A stretch of 39,513 bases of DNA, from assembly GCA_017302335.1 (NCBI GenBank), contig JAFLCT010000011.1, positions 1 through 39,513 of the forward strand, in the 5' to 3' direction. The number at the start of each line of letters is the position of its first letter. The first letter of the stretch is position 1. Source of the stretch: Caulobacterales bacterium (lineage in GTDB: Bacteria > Pseudomonadota > Alphaproteobacteria > Caulobacterales > Caulobacteraceae). Made by a program: the position numbers and the translations under genes. Of the stretch, positions 19,899 to 28,822 are shown piece by piece. Under the pieces are notes generated by a model. The model worked only from the letters and a program-made list of their open reading frames with translations. It did no database searches and was not told where the DNA came from.

Positions 19899-21020
19899 GT
19901 GGTGATTGCGACCCGAACACCGGCCCGCGCGGGCCTGGCTCTGGCGGCTGCCCTGATGCTGGCGGCCTGCGGCGGCCAAAAGAAGGACGAAAAGGCCCAT
20001 GCGCCGTCGCGTCAGACGGTGACGGCGGCGACCGTCACCCTGGTCAACCTGCCGCGCATCGTGACCGCTTCGGGTACGGTTTCGGCCTGGGAAGAGGTGC
20101 CTGTGGCCGCCGAGACGGGCGGGCTTCAGGCCACCGGCGTCTATGTCGACGAGGGCGCCTTCGTCCGCCAGGGGCAGATCCTGGTCAAGCTGAACGACAG
20201 CCTGATCAGCGCCCAGTTGCGCCAGCAGGACGCCTCCGTCACCGCCGCCGAAGCCAACGCCGCGCGTGAGGACGCCGAACTGTCCCGCGCCCATGAGTTG
20301 AAGGAGCGCGGCTTCCTGTCCCAGGCTTCGCTGGACATGGCTGTGGCCGAGCAGCGTTCGGCCCAGGCGCAACTGGTCTCGGCCCGCGCCGCGCGCGCCG
20401 AGACGGCGACCCGTCTGGACCAGACCAGTCTGCGTGCGCCGGTCGCCGGCCGCATCATCAGCCGCAGCGTCACGCGCGGTCAGATCGTCCAACCGGGAAC
20501 CGAATTGTTCCGCATGGTCCGTGAAGGCCGGTTGGAACTGGACGCCCAGACGCCCGAGACTGAACTGCTCCTGGTCCGCCCCGGTCAGACCGCCGTCATC
20601 ACCTCCGACCAGGCCGGTGCGACCACCGGCCGCGTCCGCATCGTGACGCCCGAGGTCGATCCCCAGACCCGTCTCGGCGTCGCCCGCATCTCGCTGGGTT
20701 CGGGCGCCGGTCTGCGGTCCGGTATGTTCGCCCGCGCCGACATCGACGTCGGCGAGCAGCCGATGCTGACCGTGCCTTCGGCTTCGGTCGTGTTCCGTGA
20801 AGGCAAACCCGGCGTCTATGTCATTGGTCCGAACGGCGCCGTGCATTTCACCCCGGTCAAGACCGGCACGCGGTCGGGCGACGCCGTCGCCGTGCTCCAG
20901 GGCCTGCAAGCGGGCCAGCAGGTGGTGGTCCAGGGCGCGGGCTTCCTGGGCGAGGGCGATCTGGTGGCCATCGGCCGTCCCGTGACGACCGCCACACGCG
21001 CCGCAGCCACGACCGAATAG
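19899..21020 (+). CDS. RND efflux periplasmic adaptor (HlyD/AcrA family) lipoprotein
   Basis: A 373-residue adaptor that bridges an RND pump to an outer membrane channel. An N-terminal lipobox LMLAAC places it as a lipoprotein in the inner membrane. The split lipoyl domain (AAETGGLQATGVYVDEGAFVRQGQILVKLND and LRAPVAGRIISRSVTRGQIV) brackets a short coiled-coil hairpin, followed by beta-barrel and membrane-proximal domains. Translation starts at one of two adjacent GTG codons (19899 or 19902); the nearby ATG at 19889 runs into a stop after two codons. It is followed nine bases later by the pump gene. Substrate is unknown. Confidence 0.92.
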   Translation: MVIATRTPARAGLALAAALMLAACGGQKKDEKAHAPSRQTVTAATVTLVNLPRIVTASGTVSAWEEVPVAAETGGLQATGVYVDEGAFVRQGQILVKLNDSLISAQLRQQDASVTAAEANAAREDAELSRAHELKERGFLSQASLDMAVAEQRSAQAQLVSARAARAETATRLDQTSLRAPVAGRIISRSVTRGQIVQPGTELFRMVREGRLELDAQTPETELLLVRPGQTAVITSDQAGATTGRVRIVTPEVDPQTRLGVARISLGSGAGLRSGMFARADIDVGEQPMLTVPSASVVFREGKPGVYVIGPNGAVHFTPVKTGTRSGDAVAVLQGLQAGQQVVVQGAGFLGEGDLVAIGRPVTTATRAAATTE

Positions 21021-21029
21021 GGCTGGGCC

Positions 21030-24000
21030 ATGAATTTCAACAACATTTCATCCTGGTCGATTCGGAATCCGATTCCGATCATCCTGATGTTCATCATCCT
21101 GACCCTGGCGGGCGTGCTCAGTTATTTCCGCCTTCCGGTGAACAACTTCCCGAACGTCGACCTGCCCGTGGTGGCGGTGACGGTAGTTCAGTCAGGCGCG
21201 GCGCCGACCGAGTTGGAGACCCAGGTCACTCGCCTTGTCGAGGATGCCGTCGCCGGTCTGGGCGAGGTTCAGGACATCAATTCCGTGGTCAGCGATTCCG
21301 CTTCGACCACCTCGATCACCTTCCAGCTTGGCGTCGATCTGGAAAAGGCGACCAACGACGTTCGCAACGCCATCGCCGGCATCCGTCAGAACCTGCCCGC
21401 CGACGTGCAGGAGCCGATCGTCCAACGGATCGAATTCACCCAGATGCCGATCGCCACCTATGTGGTGCGCGCGCCAGGCATGAATCCCGAAGAACTGAGC
21501 TGGTTCGTCGACAACACCGTCGCCAAGCGCCTGCTGTCGGTGAACGGCGTCAGTCAGGTCAGCCGCGACGGCGGCGTGAACCGCGAGATCCGCATTAAGC
21601 TGGACCCTGCGCGTCTGGCCGCCCAAGGCGTTTCGGCCGCCGCCGTGTCGAACCAGTTGCGCGCCTCCAATATCAACCTGCCCGGCGGACGGGGCGAAAT
21701 CGGCGGCGAGGAACAGGCCATCCGCACCATGGGTTCGGCCGCCTCGGTCGAACAGTTGCGCGAAACCCTGATCCCGGTCGGAAACCGAGCCGTGCGGCTG
21801 GGCGATCTCGGCGAGGTGGTGGACCAATGGTCCGAGCCGCGCGGACGGGCGCGCTACAACGGCGCAGAGGTCGTCGGCTTCAGCGTCAGCCGCTCCAAGG
21901 GGTCGTCCGAGCTGGATGTCTATCAGACGAGCAAGGCGGAGATCGCGCGTCTGGATCAGGAGATGGACGGCGTCACCATCGAGGAGGTCAGCAACACCAC
22001 CTCGGACGTGATCAACAACTTCCACGCTTCGGTCGAAGCCCTGCTGCTGGGCGCGGGCCTGGCGATCGCGGTGGTCTTCGTTTTCCTGCGAGACTGGCGG
22101 GCGACCCTGATCGCGGCCATCGCCATGCCGCTGTCGCTGATTCCAACGTTCTGGATCATGGATATGTGGGGTCAGTCGCTGAACGTCGTGACCCTGCTGG
22201 CGCTGTCCCTGACCATCGGCATCCTGGTCGATGACGCCATTGTCGAGATCGAGAACATCGTCAGACACATACGCGACGGCAAGGCGCCCTACCCGGCCGC
22301 GATCGAGGCGGCCGACGAGATCGGCCTGGCCGTCATGGCGACGACCGCGACCCTGCTGGCCGTGTTCGCCCCGACCGGCTTCATGCCGGGCGTGGTCGGC
22401 CAGTTCTTCAAGAGCTTCGCCATCGCCGCGTGCGTCAGCGTCTTCTTCTCCCTGATCGTGGCCCGCACCCTGACCCCGCTGATGGGCGCCTATATGCTCC
22501 GTCGCGACCAGGGCAAGGAGCACGCGGACCCGGCCTGGATGCGCGGCTACCTGCGCATGGTGAACTGGGTGCTGAACGATTTCCGCGGCGCTCAGACCGA
22601 CAGACGGCCGCTGGGCAAACGTCTGCTGCAGCGGCGCAAGGACCATCGCCTGTGGGTCATGGGCGGCGGTACCCTGTTCCTGGCCGGCTCATTCATGTTG
22701 GCGGCCATGCTGCCGTTCGAGTTCATTCCGGCGGAGGACGTGTCGCGCTCGAACATCGCCGTCCAGCTTCCGCCCGGCTCGACCCTGGCCGAGACTGACG
22801 CGGTGTCCCAGCAGGTCAGCCGCATTCTGTCCGAACGGCCCGAGGTGAAATCGGTCTACGCCTCGGTCGGCTCCGCCACCGTCAGCTTCGGTCCAGGCGG
22901 CGGAGGATCGGCCGGCGAGGTGCGTCGCGCCAACATCACCGTCAACCTGGTCAAGCGCGGCGAGCGCAAGCTCCGCCAGCAGGCGTTCGAACAGGAGATG
23001 GGACCGGTCCTGCGCGCCATCCCCGGCGCCAGGGTTCAGTTCGGCCAAGACGGCTCCGGCAACCAGGTCTCGATCCAACTGGTCGGCGATGATCCGACCC
23101 AGTTGGCCCAGGCGGCGTCGGCGGTCGAACGCCAGATGCGCGAGATCCCCGGCCTGGCCAATGTCATCTCGTCCGCCGCCCTTGTGCGGCCAGAGATATT
23201 GATCACGCCCAAACCCGACATCGCCGCACTTCAAGGCGTGGCCACCTCGGACATCAGTTCCGTCGCTCGCGTGGCCACACTGGGCGACGCCGATCAACTG
23301 CTGCCCAAATTCAACCTGGGCGACCGGCAGATCCCAATCCGCATCATGCTGCGCGAAGAGGCGCGGAGCGACCTGGCCGTCATGGAGACGCTGAGAGTGC
23401 CTACGGCGTCCGGCGCGGCCGTGCCGTTGAACGCCGTGGCCGACATCTCGTTCGGCGCCGGACCGAACCAGATCGACCGCCTGGACCGCAAGCGCGTCGC
23501 CACCCTGACGGCCGAGCTGAACGGCATCACCCTGGGCCAGGCGTCTCAGCGCGTGAACGAACTGCCGGCCATGCGCGGCTTGCCCGGCGGCGTTACTCAG
23601 GCGGTGTCGGGCGAGCTGGAGAACCTACAGGAGACGGCGACCGGCTTCATGTTCGCCATCATCACCGGCATCCTGTTGATGTACGCGGTGCTGGTGTTGC
23701 TGTTCCGCAGCTTCTTCCACCCGATCACCATCCTGGCCGCCCTGCCCGTCTCGTTCGGCGGCGCCTTCTTCCTGTTGCTGGTCACCGGCAAGTCGTTGTC
23801 GATGCCGGCGCTGATCGGCATCATCATGCTGACCGGCATCGCGGCCAAGAACTCCATCCTTTTGGTCGACTACGCCATCATCGCCATGAAACAGGGCATG
23901 ACCCGGCGTGACGCGATTATCGACGCCGCGCACAAGCGCGCGCGGCCGATCATCATGACCACCCTGGCGATGGGTCTGGGTATGTTGCCGATCGCCATGG

Positions 24001-24197
24001 CCTTCGGCGAGGGCACCGAGTTCCGCAGCCCCATGGCCATCGCGGTGATCGGCGGCCTGATCACCTCGACCGCCCTGTCGCTGCTGTACATCCCGGCGGC
24101 CTTCAGCCTGATCGACGGGGTCAAGGCGCGGTTGGAACGGGTGCTGGACCGCAAGCTCCGCCACGCCCACGACACCGGCGAACAACCGGCGGAATAG
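21030..24197 (+). CDS. RND family multidrug-type efflux pump, inner membrane subunit
   Basis: A 1055-residue proton-driven pump of the HAE1/AcrB-like type. Twelve membrane helices are arranged as two sets of one plus five around two large periplasmic loops. TM4 carries the proton-relay Asp pair in LTIGILVDDAIVEIENIV. The second half has the matching GIAAKNSILLVDYAI. The N-terminus SSWSIRNPIPIILMFIILTLAGVLSYFRLPVNNFPNVDLP is characteristic. It forms an operon with the adaptor. No outer membrane factor and no TetR-type regulator are encoded alongside, so a separately encoded TolC-like protein would be needed. A strong terminator follows. Confidence 0.95.
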   Translation: MNFNNISSWSIRNPIPIILMFIILTLAGVLSYFRLPVNNFPNVDLPVVAVTVVQSGAAPTELETQVTRLVEDAVAGLGEVQDINSVVSDSASTTSITFQLGVDLEKATNDVRNAIAGIRQNLPADVQEPIVQRIEFTQMPIATYVVRAPGMNPEELSWFVDNTVAKRLLSVNGVSQVSRDGGVNREIRIKLDPARLAAQGVSAAAVSNQLRASNINLPGGRGEIGGEEQAIRTMGSAASVEQLRETLIPVGNRAVRLGDLGEVVDQWSEPRGRARYNGAEVVGFSVSRSKGSSELDVYQTSKAEIARLDQEMDGVTIEEVSNTTSDVINNFHASVEALLLGAGLAIAVVFVFLRDWRATLIAAIAMPLSLIPTFWIMDMWGQSLNVVTLLALSLTIGILVDDAIVEIENIVRHIRDGKAPYPAAIEAADEIGLAVMATTATLLAVFAPTGFMPGVVGQFFKSFAIAACVSVFFSLIVARTLTPLMGAYMLRRDQGKEHADPAWMRGYLRMVNWVLNDFRGAQTDRRPLGKRLLQRRKDHRLWVMGGGTLFLAGSFMLAAMLPFEFIPAEDVSRSNIAVQLPPGSTLAETDAVSQQVSRILSERPEVKSVYASVGSATVSFGPGGGGSAGEVRRANITVNLVKRGERKLRQQAFEQEMGPVLRAIPGARVQFGQDGSGNQVSIQLVGDDPTQLAQAASAVERQMREIPGLANVISSAALVRPEILITPKPDIAALQGVATSDISSVARVATLGDADQLLPKFNLGDRQIPIRIMLREEARSDLAVMETLRVPTASGAAVPLNAVADISFGAGPNQIDRLDRKRVATLTAELNGITLGQASQRVNELPAMRGLPGGVTQAVSGELENLQETATGFMFAIITGILLMYAVLVLLFRSFFHPITILAALPVSFGGAFFLLLVTGKSLSMPALIGIIMLTGIAAKNSILLVDYAIIAMKQGMTRRDAIIDAAHKRARPIIMTTLAMGLGMLPIAMAFGEGTEFRSPMAIAVIGGLITSTALSLLYIPAAFSLIDGVKARLERVLDRKLRHAHDTGEQPAE

Positions 24198-24226
24198 AGA
24201 CCGCTCGGCGCGTCTGATCACAGTTA

Positions 24227-24255
24227 GGGTCCCGGTTCGCGCCGGGACCCTTTTT
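24227..24255 (+). terminator. Rho-independent terminator of the RND operon
   Basis: A perfect 9-bp stem (GGGTCCCGG at 24227-24235, CCGGGACCC at 24242-24250) with a 6-base loop is followed by five T, starting 29 bases past the pump stop. Confidence 0.92.
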
Positions 24256-24510
24256 GTCGCCCCGCCAGGTCCCGAGACGCACCCGCGTGCGCACCTGTCC
24301 GGGGGCGTCGGCGGCCACGCCAGCCCCGCCCCCTTCCATCGCGCATTCCCACAAAGGCGGGGGATGCAGACCCTCTGGCGATGCAGGCGCGCCCGCCCCC
24401 TCCGACAGTCCTGAAACGCCAGCGCCGCCCCAGACAGGACCCGGTCCCCGCTTTCGCGAGGAGGAACGGAAGCGTGTACAGGGGGCGGCCGGCACGCACA
24501 GACATGAGGC
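24256..24510. repeat. Gene-free stretch with REP-like fragments
   Basis: Between two facing terminators this stretch has no credible gene. Two pieces look like worn copies of the short palindromic intergenic repeats common in alphaproteobacteria. One is around 24343-24366 (ATTCCCACAAAGGCGGGGGA), the other around 24440-24471 (CCGGTCCCCGCTTTCGCGAG and following). Both have the CCC...TTCGCG/AAGG...GGG layout with mismatches. The identification is by pattern only. Confidence 0.45.
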
Positions 24511-24511
24511 C

Positions 24512-24545
24512 AAAACAAAACCGGCCGGGGCGAACCCCGGCCGGT
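24512..24545 (-). terminator. Rho-independent terminator of the TonB receptor gene
   Basis: A perfect 11-bp stem (24520-24530 with 24535-24545, arm ACCGGCCGGGG) and 4-base loop is followed on the minus strand by TTTTGTTTT. It begins 26 bases beyond the receptor stop. Confidence 0.9.
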
Positions 24546-24571
24546 CTCATCAGCCCCCTTTGTCGGGAGGA

Positions 24572-27181
24572 TCAGTACTTCAGGCGCAGCGTGAAGCCGT
24601 AGGTGCGCGGCTGGCCCAGGAAGGCGGCGTAGGTCTGGCTGTCGAGCGACGGGTTGTAATAGCTGCCCTGATAGGGACCCGGCGCGGTGTTCAGCGGACC
24701 ATTGAAGGCCGACCCTTGCAGGAAGCCGTTGAAGGCCACCTGGACATACTCTTCGTCGGTGATGTTCTGGCCCCACAGGTCCAGCGTCCAACGATCGTCG
24801 GCGGAGCCGATCGAGATGCGGCCGTTCACCGTGGTGAAGGCGTCCTGCATCTTGAAGGGCAGCAGGTCCGAACCGGTGTTGTACTCGGTCATATACTTGG
24901 CCGAGAGGGCGAAGCCGGCGCGCAGACCGCCGCCGATTTCACGGTCGAAGTTGATCGAGGCGGTGCCCGACCATTCCGGCGCGAAGGACGAGCGATTGCC
25001 CGGCAGCAACGACAACTGGTTGAAGTTGGCCGGGTTGAACAGGTCCGCGGCGGTGAACTCGCCGTATTTCGCGTCGGTGTAGGTCACGCCGCCCGAGAAG
25101 CTCAGCCCCTCGATCGGGGTGAACCACATGAAGTCGGCATCGACGCCGCGGGCGGTCAGCTCGGGGATGGATTCCACCACGAAGGCGGTGCCCAGGAAGG
25201 TGTTCAGTTGGAAATCGCTGAACGTCTGGTCGAAGTAGGTGGCGTTCAACAGCACGGTGCGGTTGAACAGCGTGGTCTTGACGCCCGCTTCATAGCTGTC
25301 GGCGATTTCCGACGGGAAGTAGAGCGAGGCGTTCGGGGTCACGCCCGTCTGCACCCGGTCCATGTTGAAGCCGAAGCTCTTGTAGCCGCGCGCATACGAC
25401 GCATAGACCATGACGGAGTCGTTCAGGCGGTAGCTGGCCTTGACCGTCCCCGAGACTTCGCTGTCGCTGACCTCTTCCGAGCGCGCGCGGTTGGCGTAGA
25501 AGGGGTTCGACCAGGGCAGGCACAGACGGCCCAGGATGGCCGGAGCATTGGCGGCGCCAAGGACGCCGACAATGGTCGCTTGGTTGGCCAGGCCGGCGGC
25601 GCAGGTCAGGCCGTTGCTTCCGACGTTGGTCTGCAACGAGTCCAGACGCTTGCTGTCATAGGTGTAGCGAAGGCCGACGGTGATGTCGAAAGCATCGGTC
25701 AGGTGGAAGGTGTTGTTGGTGAACAACGCGATCGATTCCGACGCCTGGGCGTAGTTGTCGCGCAGGCTCTGACCCGCGGCGAACGACGGCCCGCCCGCCA
25801 TGACGGCGCCCCCGGTGCCCAGGCACTGCTGCAGACCCAGGGCCGTCTGGCCCGTACGGGTGAAGCAGGGGATGATCGACGGGCTGACCGGGAAGGCCGG
25901 GACCACGGCGTTCAGCGCCGCCGACAGTTGGAACGACAGCACCGGCGCATAGTCGGCGCCGAAGTAGAAGCTGTCACGACGGGTCACGTTCTCGCGGTTG
26001 GCGAAGACGCCGACCAGCCAGTCGAGGCGGTCATTGGCGCCGGCCAGGCGGAACTCTTGCGTCAGGCTGTCCAGCGACGAATGGAACTCGCCGTCCTGGT
26101 TGCGATAGGCGAGGTCGGCGCCGGTGAAGTCCAGGTCCATGCCGTTGGTCGTCGACCAATCGCGGAACGAGGTGACCGAGGTCAGGGTCGAGCCGCCGAA
26201 CCAGTCGACGTCGATATTGGCTTCGGCCGAGATGCCGCGATCGATGATCTCCTGGCCGGTGTCGCGGTTCGAGAAGGCCTGGCGCGAGAACGGCAGGGGG
26301 CCAAAGCCCGGGGCCGGCGGACGCTGGCCCGTGCCGACGGCGGTGCCGTCGATGAACGGATAGGTCGGGCCGGTGCGGACCTGTACGGCGGCGCAGCAGT
26401 ATTCGGTGCGACGCGTGTAGTCGGCGATCACCCGGATCGAGGCGTCGTCGTTCGGCAGGAACAACAACTGGCCGCGCAGGGTGTAGAATTCCTGATTGGC
26501 GTCGTCCGTGAGGGTGCGCGGGCCGTCGCCCACATCGACGTTGTAGAAACCGTTCCGCTCACGGCGGGCGGCGTACAGACGCATGGCGACCTGGTCGGTG
26601 ATCGGACCGGTGACCGAACCCGAAACGCCCCAGGCGTCATAGTTGCCGGCGGTCGCTTCCAGGTTCCAGCCCGGCGTGAACGACGGGGCCTCGGTGATGA
26701 TGTTGATGACGCCGGCCGAGGTGTTCTTGCCGAACAGGGTGCCTTGCGGACCTTTCAGCACCTCGATGCGGGCCATTTCGCCCAGGTCGCCGAAGCCGAC
26801 GCCGTTGCGCGAGCGGTAGACGCCATCGACCACCACCCCGACCGAGCTTTCCAGGCCGGGGTTGTCGCCGACGGTGCCGACGCCGCGGATGCGGGCGGTG
26901 GTCGAGGCTTCGGTGGTGGTCGAGGTCACGGTCATGCCCGGGGTCAGGATCGTCAGATCCTTGATGTCCTTGACGCCAGCGTCTTGCAGGACTTCCTGCG
27001 ACAGGCTGGTAACCACGATCGGCACGTCCTGAAGGCTTTGTTCGCGTTTCTGGGCGGTGACGATGATGTCATCGACCGTCGTCGGCCCGTCCTGGGCGGC
27101 GGCGGCCCCGGCGAAACCGAAGGCGACCGCGCCGACGACGGCGGCGGAAACGGTGCAACATAGAAGATTGGCGCGACGCAT
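24572..27181 (-). CDS. TonB-dependent outer membrane receptor
   Basis: An 869-residue receptor. A signal peptide ends near AAAAQ-DG, followed by a TonB-box-like segment DDIIVTAQKREQSLQDVP. The plug domain contains RIRGVGTVGDNPGLESSVGV and IEVLKGPQGTLFGKNTSAGVINI. The rest is a beta-barrel of the usual size, ending in the aromatic TLRLKY needed for barrel assembly. The wording of the plug matches the large Caulobacterales/sphingomonad group of receptors for siderophores and other scarce nutrients; ligand unknown. ATG at 27181 begins the signal peptide; the upstream open frame to 27340 is leader. A palindrome and hairpin lie in its 240-base upstream region. Confidence 0.94.
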   Translation of the reverse strand: MRRANLLCCTVSAAVVGAVAFGFAGAAAAQDGPTTVDDIIVTAQKREQSLQDVPIVVTSLSQEVLQDAGVKDIKDLTILTPGMTVTSTTTEASTTARIRGVGTVGDNPGLESSVGVVVDGVYRSRNGVGFGDLGEMARIEVLKGPQGTLFGKNTSAGVINIITEAPSFTPGWNLEATAGNYDAWGVSGSVTGPITDQVAMRLYAARRERNGFYNVDVGDGPRTLTDDANQEFYTLRGQLLFLPNDDASIRVIADYTRRTEYCCAAVQVRTGPTYPFIDGTAVGTGQRPPAPGFGPLPFSRQAFSNRDTGQEIIDRGISAEANIDVDWFGGSTLTSVTSFRDWSTTNGMDLDFTGADLAYRNQDGEFHSSLDSLTQEFRLAGANDRLDWLVGVFANRENVTRRDSFYFGADYAPVLSFQLSAALNAVVPAFPVSPSIIPCFTRTGQTALGLQQCLGTGGAVMAGGPSFAAGQSLRDNYAQASESIALFTNNTFHLTDAFDITVGLRYTYDSKRLDSLQTNVGSNGLTCAAGLANQATIVGVLGAANAPAILGRLCLPWSNPFYANRARSEEVSDSEVSGTVKASYRLNDSVMVYASYARGYKSFGFNMDRVQTGVTPNASLYFPSEIADSYEAGVKTTLFNRTVLLNATYFDQTFSDFQLNTFLGTAFVVESIPELTARGVDADFMWFTPIEGLSFSGGVTYTDAKYGEFTAADLFNPANFNQLSLLPGNRSSFAPEWSGTASINFDREIGGGLRAGFALSAKYMTEYNTGSDLLPFKMQDAFTTVNGRISIGSADDRWTLDLWGQNITDEEYVQVAFNGFLQGSAFNGPLNTAPGPYQGSYYNPSLDSQTYAAFLGQPRTYGFTLRLKY

Positions 27182-27206
27182 GGACGGCTCTCCCGGCTCT
27201 CGATAG

Positions 27207-27231
27207 CTCGGCCGCCGGAAGGACGGCCGAG
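27207..27231 (-). promoter_or_regulatory. Hairpin in the TonB receptor leader
   Basis: An 8-bp stem (CTCGGCCG 27207-27214, CGGCCGAG 27224-27231) with a 9-base loop ends 26 bases before the ATG, just upstream of the GGGAGAG ribosome site. It could affect translation or mRNA stability. I saw no cobalamin-type or other known riboswitch signature. Confidence 0.4.
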
Positions 27232-27388
27232 ACGTTCCTGATCCCTGTCCCCGCCCTTCTGTGGAGCGAGGATTCTCGAACCTTATGGGTACCGCGACCC
27301 CGAGTCTCTGCCAAGCAGCGGCGAAGCTTCCCGCGTCCAATTGTCCTTACGGTCGCCCTAACTGTGACACGAAAGCGACAAAAAGCGA

Positions 27389-27401
27389 TGACCTTAGGTC
27401 A
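27389..27401 (-). promoter_or_regulatory. Palindrome upstream of the TonB receptor gene
   Basis: TGACC-TTA-GGTCA is a perfect 5-bp dyad with a 3-base centre, and together with 27402 it contains a TTGACC -35-like hexamer on the minus strand. It sits 21 bases beyond the nhaA stop, so it probably serves the receptor gene. It is not a recognisable Fur box. Confidence 0.4.
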
Positions 27402-27421
27402 ATATTCGACCCTTTGAGCCG

Positions 27422-28627
27422 TTAAACCGGCTCGTTTTCGGCGATTTCCTTGCTCTGGCCCCGCCCAGCCAAGGCCAACACCAAGGCGCCCCAGACCACC
27501 GACATCAGCGACCCGCCGATGACCCCCAGCTTGACCTCGATCTGCTCGGGCGAATCCACGGCGCCGGGGAAGGCCAGGGCGCCGATGAACAGGCTCATGG
27601 TGAAGCCCACGCCGCACAGCACGGCCACACCATACACCTGCATCCAACTTGCTCCCGTCGGCCGCTTGCCGATCTTCAGCGCGGTCGCCAGCCAAGCCAG
27701 GCCCAGCACCCCCGTCTGTTTGCCCACGAACAGGCCCAGGGCGATGCCCAACACCAGGGGCGCGAAGGCCTGGTCCAGCGACAGACCGGCGAACGACACC
27801 CCCGCCTTGGCGAAGGCGAACAGCGGCAGGACCAGGAAGGCCACCCAGGGGTGCAGGTCGTGCATCGCCTCCTTCAGCGGGCTTTGCCGGTCCTCGGCGC
27901 GGGCGCGGATCGGCACGATGGCGGCGAAGGCCACGGCGGTCAGCGAGGTCGACAGCCCCGCCTTGACCGTCAACCACCAGACCGTCGCGAAGCCCAGCAC
28001 CCAGAACGGCGACGGCACCTTGCGAAACCGGGCCAACACCCCGCCCACGGTCAACAGGATGGCGACCATCAGCAGCGGCTGCCACGACACCCCCTGGCTG
28101 AACAGCAGGGCGATCAGGGCGATGGCCCCCAGGTCGTCGACGATGGCCAGGGTCAGCAGGAAGACCCTCAGCGAGGTCGGCAGATTGCGCCCGACCAGGG
28201 CGAAGACGGCCAGGGCGAAGGCGATGTCGGTGGCCAGCGGAACGGGCCAGCCCTGGTGCGGCCCGCCCAAAGGCGTCGTCACCGCCAGATAGACCAAAGC
28301 CGGGGCGATCATGCCGCCCAGGGCCGCCAGGACCGGAGTCGCCAGTTTCTTGGGATCGCTCAGTTCGCCGCGCAGGATCTCGTATTTGATCTCCAGGCCG
28401 ACGACCAGGAAGAAGACCGCCATCAGGCCTTCCTTGATCCATTCCGACACCGACATCGTCAGGGTCAGAGGCCCGAGCTGCAACAGATGCTCGCTCTTCA
28501 GCCAGGCGAAGTAGCTGTCGGCCATCGGCGAGTTGGCGACGATCAGCGCCATGAGGGCGGCCAGGCCCAGCACGGCGCCGGAACCGGCCTCGGTCTTCAG
28601 GAAATCGAGGGTGATCTTGCGCGCCAC
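27422..28627 (-). CDS. nhaA: Na+/H+ antiporter NhaA
   Basis: A 401-residue inner membrane antiporter exchanging protons for sodium or lithium, used in pH and salt homeostasis. The transport-site Asp pair is in LAIVDDLGAIALIALLFS. GLMAVFFLVVGLEIKYEI and ATDIAFALAVFALVG are the other signature segments. The start is the GTG at 28627, which has GGAGG five bases upstream and gives VARKITLDFLKTEAG; the frame is open to 28771 but that part is the untranslated leader. The leader can fold and may be a cation-sensing element. Confidence 0.95.
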   Translation of the reverse strand: MARKITLDFLKTEAGSGAVLGLAALMALIVANSPMADSYFAWLKSEHLLQLGPLTLTMSVSEWIKEGLMAVFFLVVGLEIKYEILRGELSDPKKLATPVLAALGGMIAPALVYLAVTTPLGGPHQGWPVPLATDIAFALAVFALVGRNLPTSLRVFLLTLAIVDDLGAIALIALLFSQGVSWQPLLMVAILLTVGGVLARFRKVPSPFWVLGFATVWWLTVKAGLSTSLTAVAFAAIVPIRARAEDRQSPLKEAMHDLHPWVAFLVLPLFAFAKAGVSFAGLSLDQAFAPLVLGIALGLFVGKQTGVLGLAWLATALKIGKRPTGASWMQVYGVAVLCGVGFTMSLFIGALAFPGAVDSPEQIEVKLGVIGGSLMSVVWGALVLALAGRGQSKEIAENEPV

Positions 28628-28740
28628 GGCGGCCTCCACAAAACGATGGGACTGTCGTGACGCCCGGTTATCGACGGGCGCCGGGACCGGGTTCGCCTGT
28701 CGGCGCCGGCCTGACCGCGAACGCGGCCCGATTTGTGTGC
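28628..28740 (-). ncRNA. Structured nhaA leader, possible nhaA-II (lithium-type) riboswitch
   Basis: On the minus strand the 113 bases before nhaA are unusually rich in pairing. There is a CGCCCG/CGGGCG hairpin (28663-28682 region), a CCGC/GCGG hairpin further upstream, and two GGCGCC blocks. The nhaA-II motif is described from Caulobacterales nhaA leaders and, as I recall, was later assigned to lithium sensing. The position fits; I cannot verify the consensus by eye, so this is a candidate only. Confidence 0.35.
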
Positions 28741-28822
28741 GGGACCATACGGATGCGGCCTCGCTGTTCAAGAGCCACGGATCACGGTTGCGTCAGAGCG
28801 TGTCAGGCCGCATCTGCGCTCC

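Noticed and set aside
24254-27163. A 969-codon plus-strand frame opposite the TonB receptor
   Set aside because: It has a shadow composition and crosses the terminator and repeat region; the minus strand encodes a complete receptor with signal peptide and terminal aromatic residue.
27389-27401. Fur box upstream of the TonB receptor
   Set aside because: The palindrome TGACC-TTA-GGTCA does not resemble the AT-rich GATAAT-type hexamers of a Fur site.
27182-27421. Cobalamin riboswitch upstream of the TonB receptor
   Set aside because: I looked for the conserved B12-box type sequence and did not find it on the minus strand.
28628-28771. In-frame N-terminal extension of NhaA (48 codons)
   Set aside because: The GTG at 28627 has an ideal ribosome site and gives the family N-terminus; the extension is Arg/Ser-rich and lies in a structured leader.
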